A stretch of DNA of 39,167 bases, from assembly GCA_025357835.1 (NCBI GenBank), contig JANYLM010000033.1, forward strand, positions 1 through 39,167, in the 5' to 3' direction. Made by a program: the position numbers and the translations under genes. The notes under the pieces are model-generated. The model was not told the DNA's origin. It worked only from the letters and a program-made list of their open reading frames with translations, and searched no databases. The stretch comes from Gammaproteobacteria bacterium. GTDB taxonomy: Bacteria > Pseudomonadota > Gammaproteobacteria > Steroidobacterales > Steroidobacteraceae. The number at the start of each line of letters is the position of its first letter. The stretch's first letter is position 1. This document shows, in pieces, positions 1 through 11,964 of this stretch.

Positions 1-477
1 GCGTGCGCAGCCGCCGATCAAGGGCGCCGCGCCGCGCTAGCGGCCTTAGGGCTGCCCCCACCGGCCCACACCAGTCTGGTGCCGAGCGGTGTGTACACGA
101 TTCCGGAGATTGCCTGCGTCGGCCTGTCGCAGAGCGAGGCCGCAGCCAAGAAAATCGATCTAGTAGTCGGCCGAGCCGACTTCAGCGAGGTCGCTCGCGC
201 ACACATTGTAGGCGAGCCAGTAGGATTCTTGGCATTACTCTGCGAGCGCGGCACGGCCCGAGTGCTCGGTGTTCAAGTGATCGGCGAGGGCGCCACCGAA
301 CTCGTTCATCTGGGGCAGGCGGCAGTGGCCACGGGCGCAACCGCCGACTTCTTCATCGAACAAATCTTCAACTTCCCTACCATGTCCGAAGCCTACCGAA
401 TCGCCGCATTCGACGTCCTAAAGCAGCGCTCGGTGCCGCACGCCCCGCATCTCAAACTCGCCCACGCAACCGCCTAG
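1..477 (+). CDS. sthA: Soluble pyridine nucleotide transhydrogenase, C-terminal part (5' end outside window)
   Basis: The reading frame is open from base 1 to the TAG at 475-477, so only about the last 158 residues are present. This part holds the end of the FAD-binding segment (ADQGRRAA) and the dimerisation domain of the class I pyridine nucleotide-disulfide oxidoreductase family. SthA is a cytoplasmic flavoenzyme that equilibrates NADPH with NAD+. The assignment to SthA rather than dihydrolipoamide dehydrogenase rests on the motif GVYTIPEIACVG and on FNFPTMSEAYR: at the position where Lpd carries its catalytic HPT(x)SE histidine there is an asparagine-phenylalanine context, as in SthA. The gene converges on icd, which makes NADPH, with an 11-base gap. 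That is a sensible metabolic neighbour, but convergent genes are not co-transcribed. The redox-active cysteine region lies outside the window and cannot be checked. Confidence 0.88.
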   Translation, partial: ACAAADQGRRAALAALGLPPPAHTSLVPSGVYTIPEIACVGLSQSEAAAKKIDLVVGRADFSEVARAHIVGEPVGFLALLCERGTARVLGVQVIGEGATELVHLGQAAVATGATADFFIEQIFNFPTMSEAYRIAAFDVLKQRSVPHAPHLKLAHATA

Positions 478-488
478 CGGCGAACCAC

Positions 489-1796
489 CTATAGATTGCG
501 AATCAAGATGTCGCCGAACTCACTGCACTTGACCTCAGTAGCCCCCGGCATCAAGCGCGCGAAATCATAGGTCACAGTCTTCTGAGCAATCGACTTGTCC
601 ATGGCGCTGAGAATAGCGTCGGCGGCTTCTAGCCAGCCCATGTAGCGCAGCATCATTTCACCCGACAAGATGACGGATCCGGGATTGACCTTGTCGAGAT
701 CCGCATACTTGGGCGCCGTGCCATGCGTGGCTTCGAACACCGCGTGACCGGTCAAGTAGTTGATATTGCCGCCCGGCGCGATGCCGATGCCGCCGACCTG
801 CGCGGCCAGCGCATCCGATAGATAATCGCCGTTGAGGTTCATGGTCGCGACCACGTCGAATTCATCCGGGCGCGTCAGCACTTGCTGCAGGGTGATATCG
901 GCAATCGCGTCCTTGATGATGACCTTGCCCGCCTTCTTGGCGGCGTCCATCTGCGCAATGGCTTCCTTTTCGCCTTTCGCCGCCTTGATGCGCTCCCATT
1001 GCTCCCAAGTGAACACGTGCTCCGGGAATTCTCGTTCCGCGAGGCTGTAGCTCCAGTTACGAAACGCACCTTCGGTGAATTTCATGATGTTGCCCTTGTG
1101 AACGATGGTCACGCTCTTGCGCTTGTTGGCAATGGCGTAGGCGACCGTGGCGCGGAACAACCGCTCCGTGCCTTGCTTCGACGCGGGCTTCAAGCCTATC
1201 CCTGAGCTGTCCGGAAAGCGGATCTTCGCGAATTGCTTCGGAAAATTTTGCTTGAACAAATCGAGGAACTTCTTGCAGTCGGCGGTGCCCGCCTCGAACT
1301 CTATGCCGGCGTAAATGTCTTCGGTGTTTTCGCGGAAAATGACCATGTCTACTTTCTCCGGCGTCTTGACCGGAGAGGGCACACCCTTGAACCAACGGAC
1401 GGGCCGCAAACAGACGTACAAATCCAGCAATTGGCGTAGTGCCACATTGAGTGAGCGAATGCCGCCGCCCACCGGCGTGGTGAGCGGGCCTTTGATGGAG
1501 ATCAGGTAGTCGCGACAGGCGGCGACGGTTTCGTCCGGCAGCCAAGTGTTGTACGCCTTGTTGGCCTTCTCGCCGGCGAACACCTCCATCCAGTGAATCT
1601 TGCGCTTGCCGCCGTAGGCCTTTTGTACCGCGGCGTCGAATACCCGCACGCTGGCGCGCCAGATATCTCGGCCGGTGCCGTCGCCTTCGATGAAAGGAAT
1701 GATGGGGTGGTCCGGCACATGCAATTTGCCGTTCGAGATCGTAATTTTCTCTCCCCCGGCGGGGGCCTGCACGTTCGCCGGCTTCACTTCTGACAT
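489..1796 (-). CDS. icd: NADP-dependent isocitrate dehydrogenase
   Basis: This TCA-cycle enzyme oxidises isocitrate to 2-oxoglutarate with NADP+. The 435-residue protein is close to the E. coli Icd family along its whole length. Visible motifs are IEGDG near residue 36, the substrate loop [13 protein letters not shown] (111-122, including Ser115, equivalent to the serine phosphorylated by AceK in E. coli), [20 protein letters not shown], the metal-binding [14 protein letters not shown] and [11 protein letters not shown]. An upstream in-frame ATG at 1839-1841 would add 15 residues. The ATG at 1794-1796 is preferred because an AGGAG Shine-Dalgarno sits 8 bases before it and the extra residues are not family-like. 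It is divergent from aguA with about 58 bp between them. A 20-residue insertion-like segment ([20 protein letters not shown]) precedes [10 protein letters not shown] and is longer than in E. coli, as in other proteobacterial Icd proteins. Confidence 0.96.
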   Translation of the reverse strand: MSEVKPANVQAPAGGEKITISNGKLHVPDHPIIPFIEGDGTGRDIWRASVRVFDAAVQKAYGGKRKIHWMEVFAGEKANKAYNTWLPDETVAACRDYLISIKGPLTTPVGGGIRSLNVALRQLLDLYVCLRPVRWFKGVPSPVKTPEKVDMVIFRENTEDIYAGIEFEAGTADCKKFLDLFKQNFPKQFAKIRFPDSSGIGLKPASKQGTERLFRATVAYAIANKRKSVTIVHKGNIMKFTEGAFRNWSYSLAEREFPEHVFTWEQWERIKAAKGEKEAIAQMDAAKKAGKVIIKDAIADITLQQVLTRPDEFDVVATMNLNGDYLSDALAAQVGGIGIAPGGNINYLTGHAVFEATHGTAPKYADLDKVNPGSVILSGEMMLRYMGWLEAADAILSAMDKSIAQKTVTYDFARLMPGATEVKCSEFGDILIRNL

Positions 1797-1854
1797 GCCA
1801 TTCGCTCCTGTAAATTGAGCCGCAATGCTAGCATGCGCCACCGGAGACTAAGCA

Positions 1855-2955
1855 TTGCGCACACTGACCTCAACCCCCGCGAAGGACGGCTTTCGCATGC
1901 CCGCAGAGTTCGAACGTCATTCGGGCTGCTGGATGCTGTGGCCGGAGCGCACCGACAATTGGCGCTCCGGGGCGAAGCCGGCGCAGGCGGTATTTGCGGC
2001 CATCGCCACTGCCATTGCCGGCGGGGAGCCGGTGACGGTGGGGGTCTCGGCCGCGCAGTTTCAAAATGCGCGCTGCCGATTGCCGAAAGAAGTACGCGTT
2101 GTTGAAATCAGCAGCAATGACGCGTGGATACGGGATTGCGGCCCCACCTTCGTCATCGACACCAAGGGGCGGCGGCGCGGCGTGGATTGGACCTTCAACG
2201 CCTGGGGCGGTCTGAACGGGGGTTTGTACTTCCCCTGGGACCGCGATGATGAGGTTGCGCAAAAGGTATTGGAACTCGAGGGCGCGGACCGCTACCGCAC
2301 ATCATTCGTGCTCGAGGGCGGTGCCATCCACGTGGACGGCCAGGGCACCTGTTTGACCACCGAAGAGTGTTTGCTCAATCCGAATCGCAATCCCCAGTTC
2401 ACGAGGTCCGAAGTCGAGGAAATGTTGCGCCGCTACCTCGGTGTAACCCGCATCATTTGGCTGGGCAAGGGCGTGTATCTGGACGAGACCGGCGGCCATA
2501 TCGACGAGCTTGCCTGCTTCACCGGCCCCGGACAGGTCGCTCTGACTTGGACGTTGGACCGCCAGGATCCGCAATACGAGATTTCCCACGACGCGTACCA
2601 GCGCTTGAGAATGGCTCGGGACGCGCGAGGCCGAGAGCTCACCATCCACAAAATCCACCAGCCGGGGCCGCTGTACATGACCGCTGACGAGGCGGGCGGA
2701 ATCGACTCGCGCGCCGGCAGCCAGCCGCGCAAGGCCGGCGATCGCTTGCCGGCGTCGTATATCAATTTTTACATCGCGAATAAATGCATCGTCATGCCGC
2801 TATACGATAAGCGCCATGATGCGGCGGCCGTGGCGAAGCTCAAGCGGCTGTTTCCCACCCGCAAGGTGCTAGGCGTCGCCACCCGCGAAGTGCTGCTCGG
2901 CGGGGGTAATATTCATTGCATTACCCAGCAGGTGCCGCGCCCAACGGGCCATTAA
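1855..2955 (+). CDS. aguA: Agmatine deiminase (agmatine iminohydrolase)
   Basis: This cytoplasmic enzyme hydrolyses agmatine to N-carbamoylputrescine and ammonia, feeding putrescine synthesis from arginine. The 366-residue protein belongs to the guanidino-group-modifying (PAD-type) superfamily. It shows the N-terminal family signature [33 protein letters not shown] (acidic substrate contact), [16 protein letters not shown], the histidine motif [10 protein letters not shown] and the C-terminal nucleophile motif [13 protein letters not shown] with Cys355. The start is TTG at 1855, preceded by GGAGA at 1842-1846. The residues between this TTG and the first ATG (1897) match the conserved family N-terminus (LTSTPxxDGF), so the TTG start is favoured. 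The usual partner aguB (N-carbamoylputrescine amidase) is not next to it; the downstream gene is an unrelated lipoprotein. Confidence 0.95.
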   Translation: MRTLTSTPAKDGFRMPAEFERHSGCWMLWPERTDNWRSGAKPAQAVFAAIATAIAGGEPVTVGVSAAQFQNARCRLPKEVRVVEISSNDAWIRDCGPTFVIDTKGRRRGVDWTFNAWGGLNGGLYFPWDRDDEVAQKVLELEGADRYRTSFVLEGGAIHVDGQGTCLTTEECLLNPNRNPQFTRSEVEEMLRRYLGVTRIIWLGKGVYLDETGGHIDELACFTGPGQVALTWTLDRQDPQYEISHDAYQRLRMARDARGRELTIHKIHQPGPLYMTADEAGGIDSRAGSQPRKAGDRLPASYINFYIANKCIVMPLYDKRHDAAAVAKLKRLFPTRKVLGVATREVLLGGGNIHCITQQVPRPTGH

Positions 2956-3061
2956 GGTGCACAAATGGAACTTTGCTGCGCGCCCGCTCTCGAAAGTCTT
3001 TATTCTACGCAGCCTAAATACCATCCCCCCTGCCACCCATACAACAATTGGAAGCCCCGTA

Positions 3062-4987
3062 GTGCACTCATTGTCCGGTCGATTCGTGCGTCACTCGTTG
3101 AGCGCATTGCTGTGCGCCGCCGCGATTCTCGCGGCCGGCTGTCATCATAATAACCGGACCAGCGGATACGGCGTCGCCTGGGTTACCCTGAGCGCTACAC
3201 CGGGCGATTTCACCAGCTACCGCGTCAATGTGAGTAGCGTGACCTTGACCGGCAAGATCGTCGGGACGGTTACCGCCGTGTCAGCGGTTGAAACCGTCGA
3301 TTTCACCAAGCTCAAGAACATCGCGGAGCTGTGGAGTACCGCGAACATCCCGAACGACACTTACACGGCGGCCAGCATCGTTCTGGATTACACGAACGCC
3401 AATATATTCGTCATGGTAGGCGGCGTGCCTGTAAAGGCGACGGTGGTGGATACCGCGGGCGCTGTCGTGACCCGACAGACGATCAACGTGACGTTCGATT
3501 CGGCACACCCCCTGATCGTCACGCCGACCTACGCGTCGACCAGCGCCCAGCGTCTGGCCTTGAATTTCGATCTCGCCGCCTCGAACGTGGTGAACACGGC
3601 CGCCAGTCCGCCCACCGTAACCGTCAAGCCATTTTTGACGGTGGCCACCAGCGCGCCCGATACCAAGCCGGTGCGGGTGCGCGGCCCCTTGATCAACTCC
3701 AGCGTCAATTTAGGCACTTACACGGTGTATGAGCGGCCTTTCTACGATGAGGCGAACACTCTTGGATCGCTGACGATTTTCAACGATGCGAACACGGTGT
3801 ACACCATCAATGGCACCACCTACGTGGGCGCCGCAGGCCTGACCGTGCTGTCCCATTCGTCCGCCGGTTCCACCATGACCGCGGCCTACACCACTTACCA
3901 GCCGACCGGGAATCCCTCATCGACGGTGACCGCGGCAAAGTTCAATGCAACCTACGTGGTCGCGGGAAGCACCCTTGAGGACTTCTACACTCAAGGCCTC
4001 GAAGGTGATGTGGTCGCGCGCAATGGAAATATCTTGACCGTGCAAGGCTCAACCTTGCAGTTCAACAACGGCACGAGCCAATACAACGTTAAAAATGCCA
4101 TGCTTCTCGTAGGCCCCAGCACCATCGTCACGGCCGAAAACAACACCGCCCTCACTGGCCTTGACTACAACTCGATCTCCGTCGGACAACACGTGATCGC
4201 CCGCGGCATCTATTCGCTGCCGGCCTCCGGCGTCGTGACCGTGGATGCCACGGGCGCATCCAGCACCAACACCGGATCGGTGCGTCTGCTGTCGACCGAA
4301 ATCTCGGGTATTTTCAGGTCCTCGGCTTCCGGCAGTGTGGTGCTGAATCTGCAGAGCATTGAGGACTGGCCGGTCAGCGCCTATAACTTCGCCGGCAACG
4401 GCGTCGGCGCCGTGACGCCGGCCACGTATGCTGTGAATACCGGTACCCTCGCCATACCCACCGGTTTGACCCCCGGCGTAGACCGGCTATGGATAGACGG
4501 CGTCACCGCGCCGTTTGGGTCCGCACCGCCGGATTTCAATGCGTTTGCCATCAACACTGAGTTGTCCGTCCCAGCGCGCCTGCAAGTCGATTGGATCAGC
4601 GCCGGGACAATCACCCCATTCGCCACATTGACGGCCACCGGCTTGACCATCGATACCAGCAACGCGAATTACAGTGCCGGCGTGATCCGCATCGGATCGG
4701 AGAGCATCGACCTTAAGACTCTGCCGGCGACTCAAATCGTTCCGACGGTGGTACCCGCCCCAACCGCCGGCCTGCCGGCGGCATTTCTACCCTCTTTTGC
4801 CATCGGCAATCTCACAGCGACTGCGGGCACCACCGCCGTTGCCGTGTACAACGCCTTCCCGGATTTCGCGACCCAGTTGCCCAAGTCCATTGTCGCGGCC
4901 ACACCGGCTCTGCACTTCGTCGCTTCCGGCGTGTACAACCGGGGCAGCAATGTCTTTACTGCCACCAGTATCGACGTCGTGAACTAA
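3062..4987 (+). CDS. Large secreted lipoprotein with DUF4382-like N-terminal domain
   Basis: The frame is open from GTG 2957, but GTG 3062 is the likely start. It has GGAAG at 3050-3054 and gives a compact lipoprotein signal peptide (RHSLSALLCAAAILAAGC) with a lipobox LAAGC and lipidated Cys27. The mature protein of about 615 residues is rich in Thr, Ser, Val, Ala and Asn with almost no charged clusters, typical of extracellular beta-sandwich repeats. The first about 180 residues resemble DUF4382 (a YRVNVSSVTLTG-type strand, VDFTKL, IPNDTYTAASIVLDY). Later segments such as LEGDVVARNGNILTVQG followed by ISVGQHVIARG look like repeated small beta-barrel modules of DUF5666 type; that part is inference. 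No catalytic motif is visible. It ends 14 bases before the patatin-like gene on the same strand, so the two may be co-expressed at the envelope. Function is unknown. Confidence 0.8.
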   Translation: MHSLSGRFVRHSLSALLCAAAILAAGCHHNNRTSGYGVAWVTLSATPGDFTSYRVNVSSVTLTGKIVGTVTAVSAVETVDFTKLKNIAELWSTANIPNDTYTAASIVLDYTNANIFVMVGGVPVKATVVDTAGAVVTRQTINVTFDSAHPLIVTPTYASTSAQRLALNFDLAASNVVNTAASPPTVTVKPFLTVATSAPDTKPVRVRGPLINSSVNLGTYTVYERPFYDEANTLGSLTIFNDANTVYTINGTTYVGAAGLTVLSHSSAGSTMTAAYTTYQPTGNPSSTVTAAKFNATYVVAGSTLEDFYTQGLEGDVVARNGNILTVQGSTLQFNNGTSQYNVKNAMLLVGPSTIVTAENNTALTGLDYNSISVGQHVIARGIYSLPASGVVTVDATGASSTNTGSVRLLSTEISGIFRSSASGSVVLNLQSIEDWPVSAYNFAGNGVGAVTPATYAVNTGTLAIPTGLTPGVDRLWIDGVTAPFGSAPPDFNAFAINTELSVPARLQVDWISAGTITPFATLTATGLTIDTSNANYSAGVIRIGSESIDLKTLPATQIVPTVVPAPTAGLPAAFLPSFAIGNLTATAGTTAVAVYNAFPDFATQLPKSIVAATPALHFVASGVYNRGSNVFTATSIDVVN

Positions 4988-5001
4988 ACTAGCTCCCCAT
5001 C

Positions 5002-7275
5002 ATGGGGAAGGTTACTTTACGGCGGGGATTGGTCTGGGCGCTTTGCGCGGGTTGCTTGTGGTTCGCCCCGTCCTGGGCAGGCGCGGAAACTCCGGCGAGC
5101 CCCACAGCTGCGAGCCGACCTCGGATATGCCTGGTGCTGTCCGGCGGCGGCGCGCGCGGCATGGCGCATATCGGCGTACTCAAGATCCTCGAGGATCTGC
5201 AAATTCCCATCGAGTGCATCGCAGGCACCAGCATGGGGGCCATTGTCGGCGGGTTGTATGCCAGCGGCATGACGGCGCATGAGATCGACGCCACCATGCG
5301 CTCGGTCGACTGGCAGGAAGCGTTTCACGATGCTCCGCCGCGGCGCGAACTGGGCTTCAGGCGCAAACAAGACGACCGCAATTTTTTGGTTCGTCTGCCG
5401 CTCGGGTTAAAGCACGGCAAAATCCTGCTGCCGAAGGGCTTCATTCAAGGGCAGAAGCTGCAGGAGACTCTGCGCCGGCTGACCCTGCCGTTCAGCAACA
5501 GCACTGATTTCGATTTGCTGCCCACCCCATTTCGCGCGGTCGCGACCGATTTGGAAACCGGCGATGCCGTGCTGATGGACAAGGGCGATCTTGCGATCGC
5601 CATGCGCGCCAGCATGTCGGCGCCCGGAGTGTTCGCGCCGGTGGAATCGAACGGTCGGCTGCTGGTCGACGGCGGACTGGCGGAGAATCTACCCGTTAAC
5701 GTGGCGCGCGCCATGCATGCAGACATTCTCATCGTGTCCGACGTGAGCTTCCCCTTGCAGCCCCGAGCAGAACTGAATTCCGCGCTATCGATTTCCAACC
5801 AGATGCTGGCGATTCTGGTGCGCAAGGACTCGGACCGCCAGCGGGCCAGCTTAAGTTCGCGGGATGTGTTGATCGAACCCGATCTGGGCGCGGCGGCCGT
5901 GACGGAATTTGCCGCCCCCAGCACGGTCATTGCCCGCGGCGAGGCTGCGGCACGTGAGGCCACGCCCGCGCTGTCCGCGTTCACTGTGAGCGATGCGGTG
6001 TATCGCGATTACCTGGCGCGGCGCGCGGCTCGCGAACCGGGGTTGCCGCCCATCGAGTTCGTTCGCGTCGACGAACCTTCCAAGCGCTATGAAAAAACCA
6101 TCCTGGCGCAGATGCAGCCGCTGCTAGGAAAACCTCTGGACCTCGATGAAGTGGCCAAGCACGTCGCGGAGTTGTATGGGCTGGGGAATTTCGAGACCCT
6201 CGATTACACGTTGGTCGACCGGCATTCGGGCACCGCTAGCAGCGCGGACACGGCTGAATCCGGTCTCGAAGTCCGAGCGCGGCGCAAATCCTGGGGCCCC
6301 AATTACCTGCGCTTCGGCCTGAATCTCGAGGACGATTTTCAGGGCAATAGCCGCTACAACGCGGCGGCGCGGTTCGTATTGACCGAGATGAATGGTCTGG
6401 GCGCGGAACTGTTGACGGACGTGCAAATCGGCAGCGATCCTAAGGTCGTCAGCGAGTTCTATCAGCCGCTCAACGAATCGCGAACTTGGTTCGTGGCGCC
6501 GAGCGCACGCATAGAGGCGCGCGATCTGGCGATCTACAGCAAAAATCGCGAAGTAGCGGATTTTCGCGACCGCGAGGCGGAAGTGGCTATCGACTTTGGA
6601 CGCGATCTGGGCAACTGGGGCGAGATCCGCGCAGGGCTGCATCGCACCAACGGCGCGACCCGCGTGCGCTACGGCGATCCGACCCTAGTGGAATCGCAGT
6701 ACAACAATGGCGAGTACTTCTTCAAGTTCAGTTACGATCGTCTGGACAATATTCATTTCCCGCGCGATGGTCAGACATTCAGTCTGCAGTGGGATGCCAA
6801 CCGCACCAATCTGGGTGCGGATATCGCGTCGGATCGAGTCCAGGCGGATTGGTTGACGGCGCGTTCGAACGGTCGCAATACGATTCTATTGTGGGCCTCG
6901 GCGGGAAGCACCCTGGATGGCCGCTTCAAGCCCACCGATTTGCCCGATTTCTATTCCTTGGGCGGATTTTTCAATTTGTCGGGCCTCGCGCCCGGTTCGC
7001 TGATCGGCCCCAACTATGCGATGGCCCGCGCAATCTACTTTCGCAAAATCGGCCGCGGCGGCGAGGGGTTTTTCGAGTTTCCCGCCTATCTGGGCATGTC
7101 CTTGGAACTCGGCAATACCTGGCAGCACCGCAGCGATATCAATTACAGCTCGGCGCGCAAGGATGCCTCGATATTTCTGGCCTTCGATACCTTTCTCGGG
7201 CCCGTTTACCTGGGATCCGGCTACGATCAAGCCGGGACCGCGGCGTTCTATCTGTTTCTGGGGCGTACTTTTTAG
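5002..7275 (+). CDS. Patatin-like phospholipase fused to POTRA and Omp85-type beta-barrel (PlpD-type, type Vd autotransporter)
   Basis: The 757-residue protein has a signal peptide (about 1-29, ending SWAGA). A patatin domain follows with the oxyanion loop GGGARG (48-53), the nucleophile elbow GTSMG (Ser77) and the catalytic Asp in DGG (223-225), so the Ser-Asp dyad is intact. Residues about 350-415 form a POTRA-like segment (DEPSKRYEKTILAQMQPLLGK start). Residues about 430-757 form a BamA/TamA-like barrel ending in a terminal phenylalanine (FLGRTF), the usual outer-membrane sorting signal. Known relatives such as Pseudomonas PlpD are lipases that use their own barrel for export. The predicted role is hydrolysis of phospholipid acyl chains at or outside the outer membrane. 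The ATG at 5002 lacks a good Shine-Dalgarno and lies in the loop of a short hairpin (TCCCC/GGGGA, 4994-5008). It is possibly co-transcribed with the lipoprotein gene. Confidence 0.92.
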   Translation: MGKVTLRRGLVWALCAGCLWFAPSWAGAETPASPTAASRPRICLVLSGGGARGMAHIGVLKILEDLQIPIECIAGTSMGAIVGGLYASGMTAHEIDATMRSVDWQEAFHDAPPRRELGFRRKQDDRNFLVRLPLGLKHGKILLPKGFIQGQKLQETLRRLTLPFSNSTDFDLLPTPFRAVATDLETGDAVLMDKGDLAIAMRASMSAPGVFAPVESNGRLLVDGGLAENLPVNVARAMHADILIVSDVSFPLQPRAELNSALSISNQMLAILVRKDSDRQRASLSSRDVLIEPDLGAAAVTEFAAPSTVIARGEAAAREATPALSAFTVSDAVYRDYLARRAAREPGLPPIEFVRVDEPSKRYEKTILAQMQPLLGKPLDLDEVAKHVAELYGLGNFETLDYTLVDRHSGTASSADTAESGLEVRARRKSWGPNYLRFGLNLEDDFQGNSRYNAAARFVLTEMNGLGAELLTDVQIGSDPKVVSEFYQPLNESRTWFVAPSARIEARDLAIYSKNREVADFRDREAEVAIDFGRDLGNWGEIRAGLHRTNGATRVRYGDPTLVESQYNNGEYFFKFSYDRLDNIHFPRDGQTFSLQWDANRTNLGADIASDRVQADWLTARSNGRNTILLWASAGSTLDGRFKPTDLPDFYSLGGFFNLSGLAPGSLIGPNYAMARAIYFRKIGRGGEGFFEFPAYLGMSLELGNTWQHRSDINYSSARKDASIFLAFDTFLGPVYLGSGYDQAGTAAFYLFLGRTF

Positions 7276-7305
7276 GCGCTTGCGCGCCGGTTCTACGGGG
7301 GGCCG

Positions 7306-9650
<2,345 letters not shown>

Positions 9651-9676
9651 CGCTTAACGTTCATAACGCGACGATC

Positions 9677-11929
9677 ATGAAAGACCAAGAACTCAATTTC
9701 GAAGGTATCGAGAAGGAGCCACTGAAAGCGTTCGCCGAGCGCGCTTACCTCGATTATTCCATGTACGTCATCCTCGACCGGGCGCTGCCGACCTTAGGCG
9801 ACGGCTTGAAGCCGGTACAGCGGCGCATCGTCTATGCCATGAGCGAGTTGGGCTTGGCGGCCGGCAACAAGCACAAGAAGTCCGCGCGCACCGTCGGCGA
9901 TGTGATCGGCAAGTTCCATCCGCACGGCGATTCGGCTTGCTACGAGGCCATGGTGCATATGGCGCAGGATTTCGCCTACCGCTATCCCATCGTGGACGGG
10001 CAGGGCAATTGGGGTTCGACGGACGATCCAAAATCCTTCGCTGCCATGCGATACACCGAATCGCGGCTGACGCGCTATGCCCACTTGCTGCTGCAGGAAC
10101 TCGGTTCCAGCACGGTGGACTGGGCGCCGAACTTCGATGGTTCGATGGACGAGCCCACCATGCTCCCGGCGCGGGTGCCGAATCTTCTGTTAAACGGCGG
10201 ATCGGGGATCGCGGTCGGCATGGCCACCGACATTCCGCCGCATAATTTGCGCGAAGTGGTCAAGGCCTGCGTGGCGCTGCTCGATGATCCGGACTTGAGC
10301 ACGCGCAAGATTATGACCCATGTCAAGGGCCCCGACCTGCCGACCGGCGCGGAAATCGTTTCGCCGCGCGAGGATTTGGTGCGGATGTACGACACAGGGT
10401 CCGGCAGTTTCAAGGCGCGCGCCACCTACAAGATTGAGGACGGCGAGATCGTGATCGATGCGCTGCCGTTTCAGGTGTCGGGCAGTAAGGTGCAAGAGCA
10501 GATCGCCGCGCAGATGCAACAGAAGAAGCTGCCGATGGTCGAGGATCTTCGCGACGAGTCCGACCACGAGAATCCCACCCGGCTGGTCATTGTGCCCAAA
10601 TCCAATCGCGTGGATAGCGCGGCGCTGATGGCGCATCTGTTCGCCACCACCGATCTGGAGCGCAATTACCGGGTGAATCTCAACGTCATCGCCCTGGACG
10701 GGCGGCCGCGAGTGATGCCCCTGAAGGAACTGCTGTTGGAGTGGCTGCAATTCCGCAAGTCCACGGTCACTCGGCGCCTGAGCCATCGCCTCGCGAAATT
10801 GAGCGCTAGGCTGCACATCCTCGACGGCATGTTGATCGCCTTCTTGAACCTCGACGAAGTGATTCGGATCGTGCGCACGGAAGACCAGCCCAAGCCGGTG
10901 CTCATCAAGCGTTTCAAGCTCTCGGACGAACAGGCAGAAGCCATACTCGACACCAAGCTGCGCCACCTGGCGCGCCTCGAAGAGATGAAAATCCGCGACG
11001 AGCAGAATGAGCTCAGCGAGGAGCGCGATGAAATCGAAGGCATATTGAAGAGCAAGGCCAAGCTCACCAAGTTGGTTCGCGAAGAACTCATAAGCGATGC
11101 CGAAGAGTACGGCGACGAGAGGCGCACCCGGCTGGTGGAGCGCGAGGCGGCACAGGCCATCGACGAGACCGAGCTTCTCACCAGCGAGCCGACCACGGTC
11201 GTGCTGTCCCGACTAGGCTGGGTGCGCGCGGCGAAGGGGCACGACATCGATGTACGCTCCTTGAGCTATAAGACCGGAGACGAATTCCAAGCCGCCGCCC
11301 GCGGCCGAAATCTGCAGCAAGCCGTTTTCATCGATTCCACGGGCCGGGCCTACAGCCTGGACGCCCACCAGTTGCCGGCAGCCCGGGGCTACGGCGAGCC
11401 GCTGTCGGGCAGCGTCGATCCTCCGGACGGCGCCACTTTCGCCGCGGTGCTGATCGGTGAGCCGGACGATGCCTGGTTGCTGGCGAGCGACGCGGGCTAT
11501 GGATTCGCCGTGAAATTGCGCGAGCTGTACGCACGCAACAAAAAGGGCAAGTCCATACTCAAGGTGCCCGACAATGCCCGGGTCCTCCCGGCACAGCCCA
11601 TGGGACAAAAGACGGCGCTCGCCGTATTCGTCAATAACGACGGCGAAGTGCTGGCGCTGCCGACCGCTCAAATCGAAGAGATGAGCTCGGGCAAGGGCCA
11701 GAACCTATACGGTATCCCCGGCAAGAAATCCGCGGATCGCGACGAATACCTGGTGGCCATGGCCGTGGTCAACCCAGGCGAGCTGCTGACAATATACAGC
11801 GGCAACAGCGCACCAATGAAGCTGAAGTTCGACGAACTCAAACAGTTCTATGACAAAAAAGGCCAGCGCCGTCAGCGATTCTCGCGCGCCTACAAGCAAG
11901 TCGATCGGCTCGAGGTGTCGGCGCCCTAG
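9677..11929 (+). CDS. parC: DNA topoisomerase IV subunit A
   Basis: This is the DNA-cleaving subunit partnered with ParE. The 750-residue protein has the breakage-reunion winged-helix domain with the quinolone-target helix [16 protein letters not shown] (Ser86 and Glu90 at the positions of E. coli ParC Ser80 and Glu84, i.e. the susceptible-type residues), the catalytic Tyr126 in AMRYTESRL, the tower and coiled-coil region ([20 protein letters not shown]), and a shortened C-terminal beta-pinwheel ([26 protein letters not shown]). GyrA-box repeats are absent, as expected for ParC. The frame is open 21 codons upstream inside parE, but ATG 9677 starts the family sequence. Its Shine-Dalgarno is weak, consistent with translation coupled to parE. 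A terminator overlaps the stop codon. Confidence 0.97.
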   Translation: MKDQELNFEGIEKEPLKAFAERAYLDYSMYVILDRALPTLGDGLKPVQRRIVYAMSELGLAAGNKHKKSARTVGDVIGKFHPHGDSACYEAMVHMAQDFAYRYPIVDGQGNWGSTDDPKSFAAMRYTESRLTRYAHLLLQELGSSTVDWAPNFDGSMDEPTMLPARVPNLLLNGGSGIAVGMATDIPPHNLREVVKACVALLDDPDLSTRKIMTHVKGPDLPTGAEIVSPREDLVRMYDTGSGSFKARATYKIEDGEIVIDALPFQVSGSKVQEQIAAQMQQKKLPMVEDLRDESDHENPTRLVIVPKSNRVDSAALMAHLFATTDLERNYRVNLNVIALDGRPRVMPLKELLLEWLQFRKSTVTRRLSHRLAKLSARLHILDGMLIAFLNLDEVIRIVRTEDQPKPVLIKRFKLSDEQAEAILDTKLRHLARLEEMKIRDEQNELSEERDEIEGILKSKAKLTKLVREELISDAEEYGDERRTRLVEREAAQAIDETELLTSEPTTVVLSRLGWVRAAKGHDIDVRSLSYKTGDEFQAAARGRNLQQAVFIDSTGRAYSLDAHQLPAARGYGEPLSGSVDPPDGATFAAVLIGEPDDAWLLASDAGYGFAVKLRELYARNKKGKSILKVPDNARVLPAQPMGQKTALAVFVNNDGEVLALPTAQIEEMSSGKGQNLYGIPGKKSADRDEYLVAMAVVNPGELLTIYSGNSAPMKLKFDELKQFYDKKGQRRQRFSRAYKQVDRLEVSAP

Positions 11930-11946
11930 CAGCGGGCGCGCGTTTT
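11921..11946 (+). terminator. Rho-independent terminator overlapping the parC stop
   Basis: GCGCCC (11921-11926) pairs with GGGCGC (11934-11939) across a 7-base loop that contains the TAG stop. GCG and TTTT (11943-11946) follow. It lies in the 35 bp between convergent parC and the fimX-like gene. Confidence 0.5.
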
Positions 11947-11964
11947 ATCGGAGGACTCTCCAGT

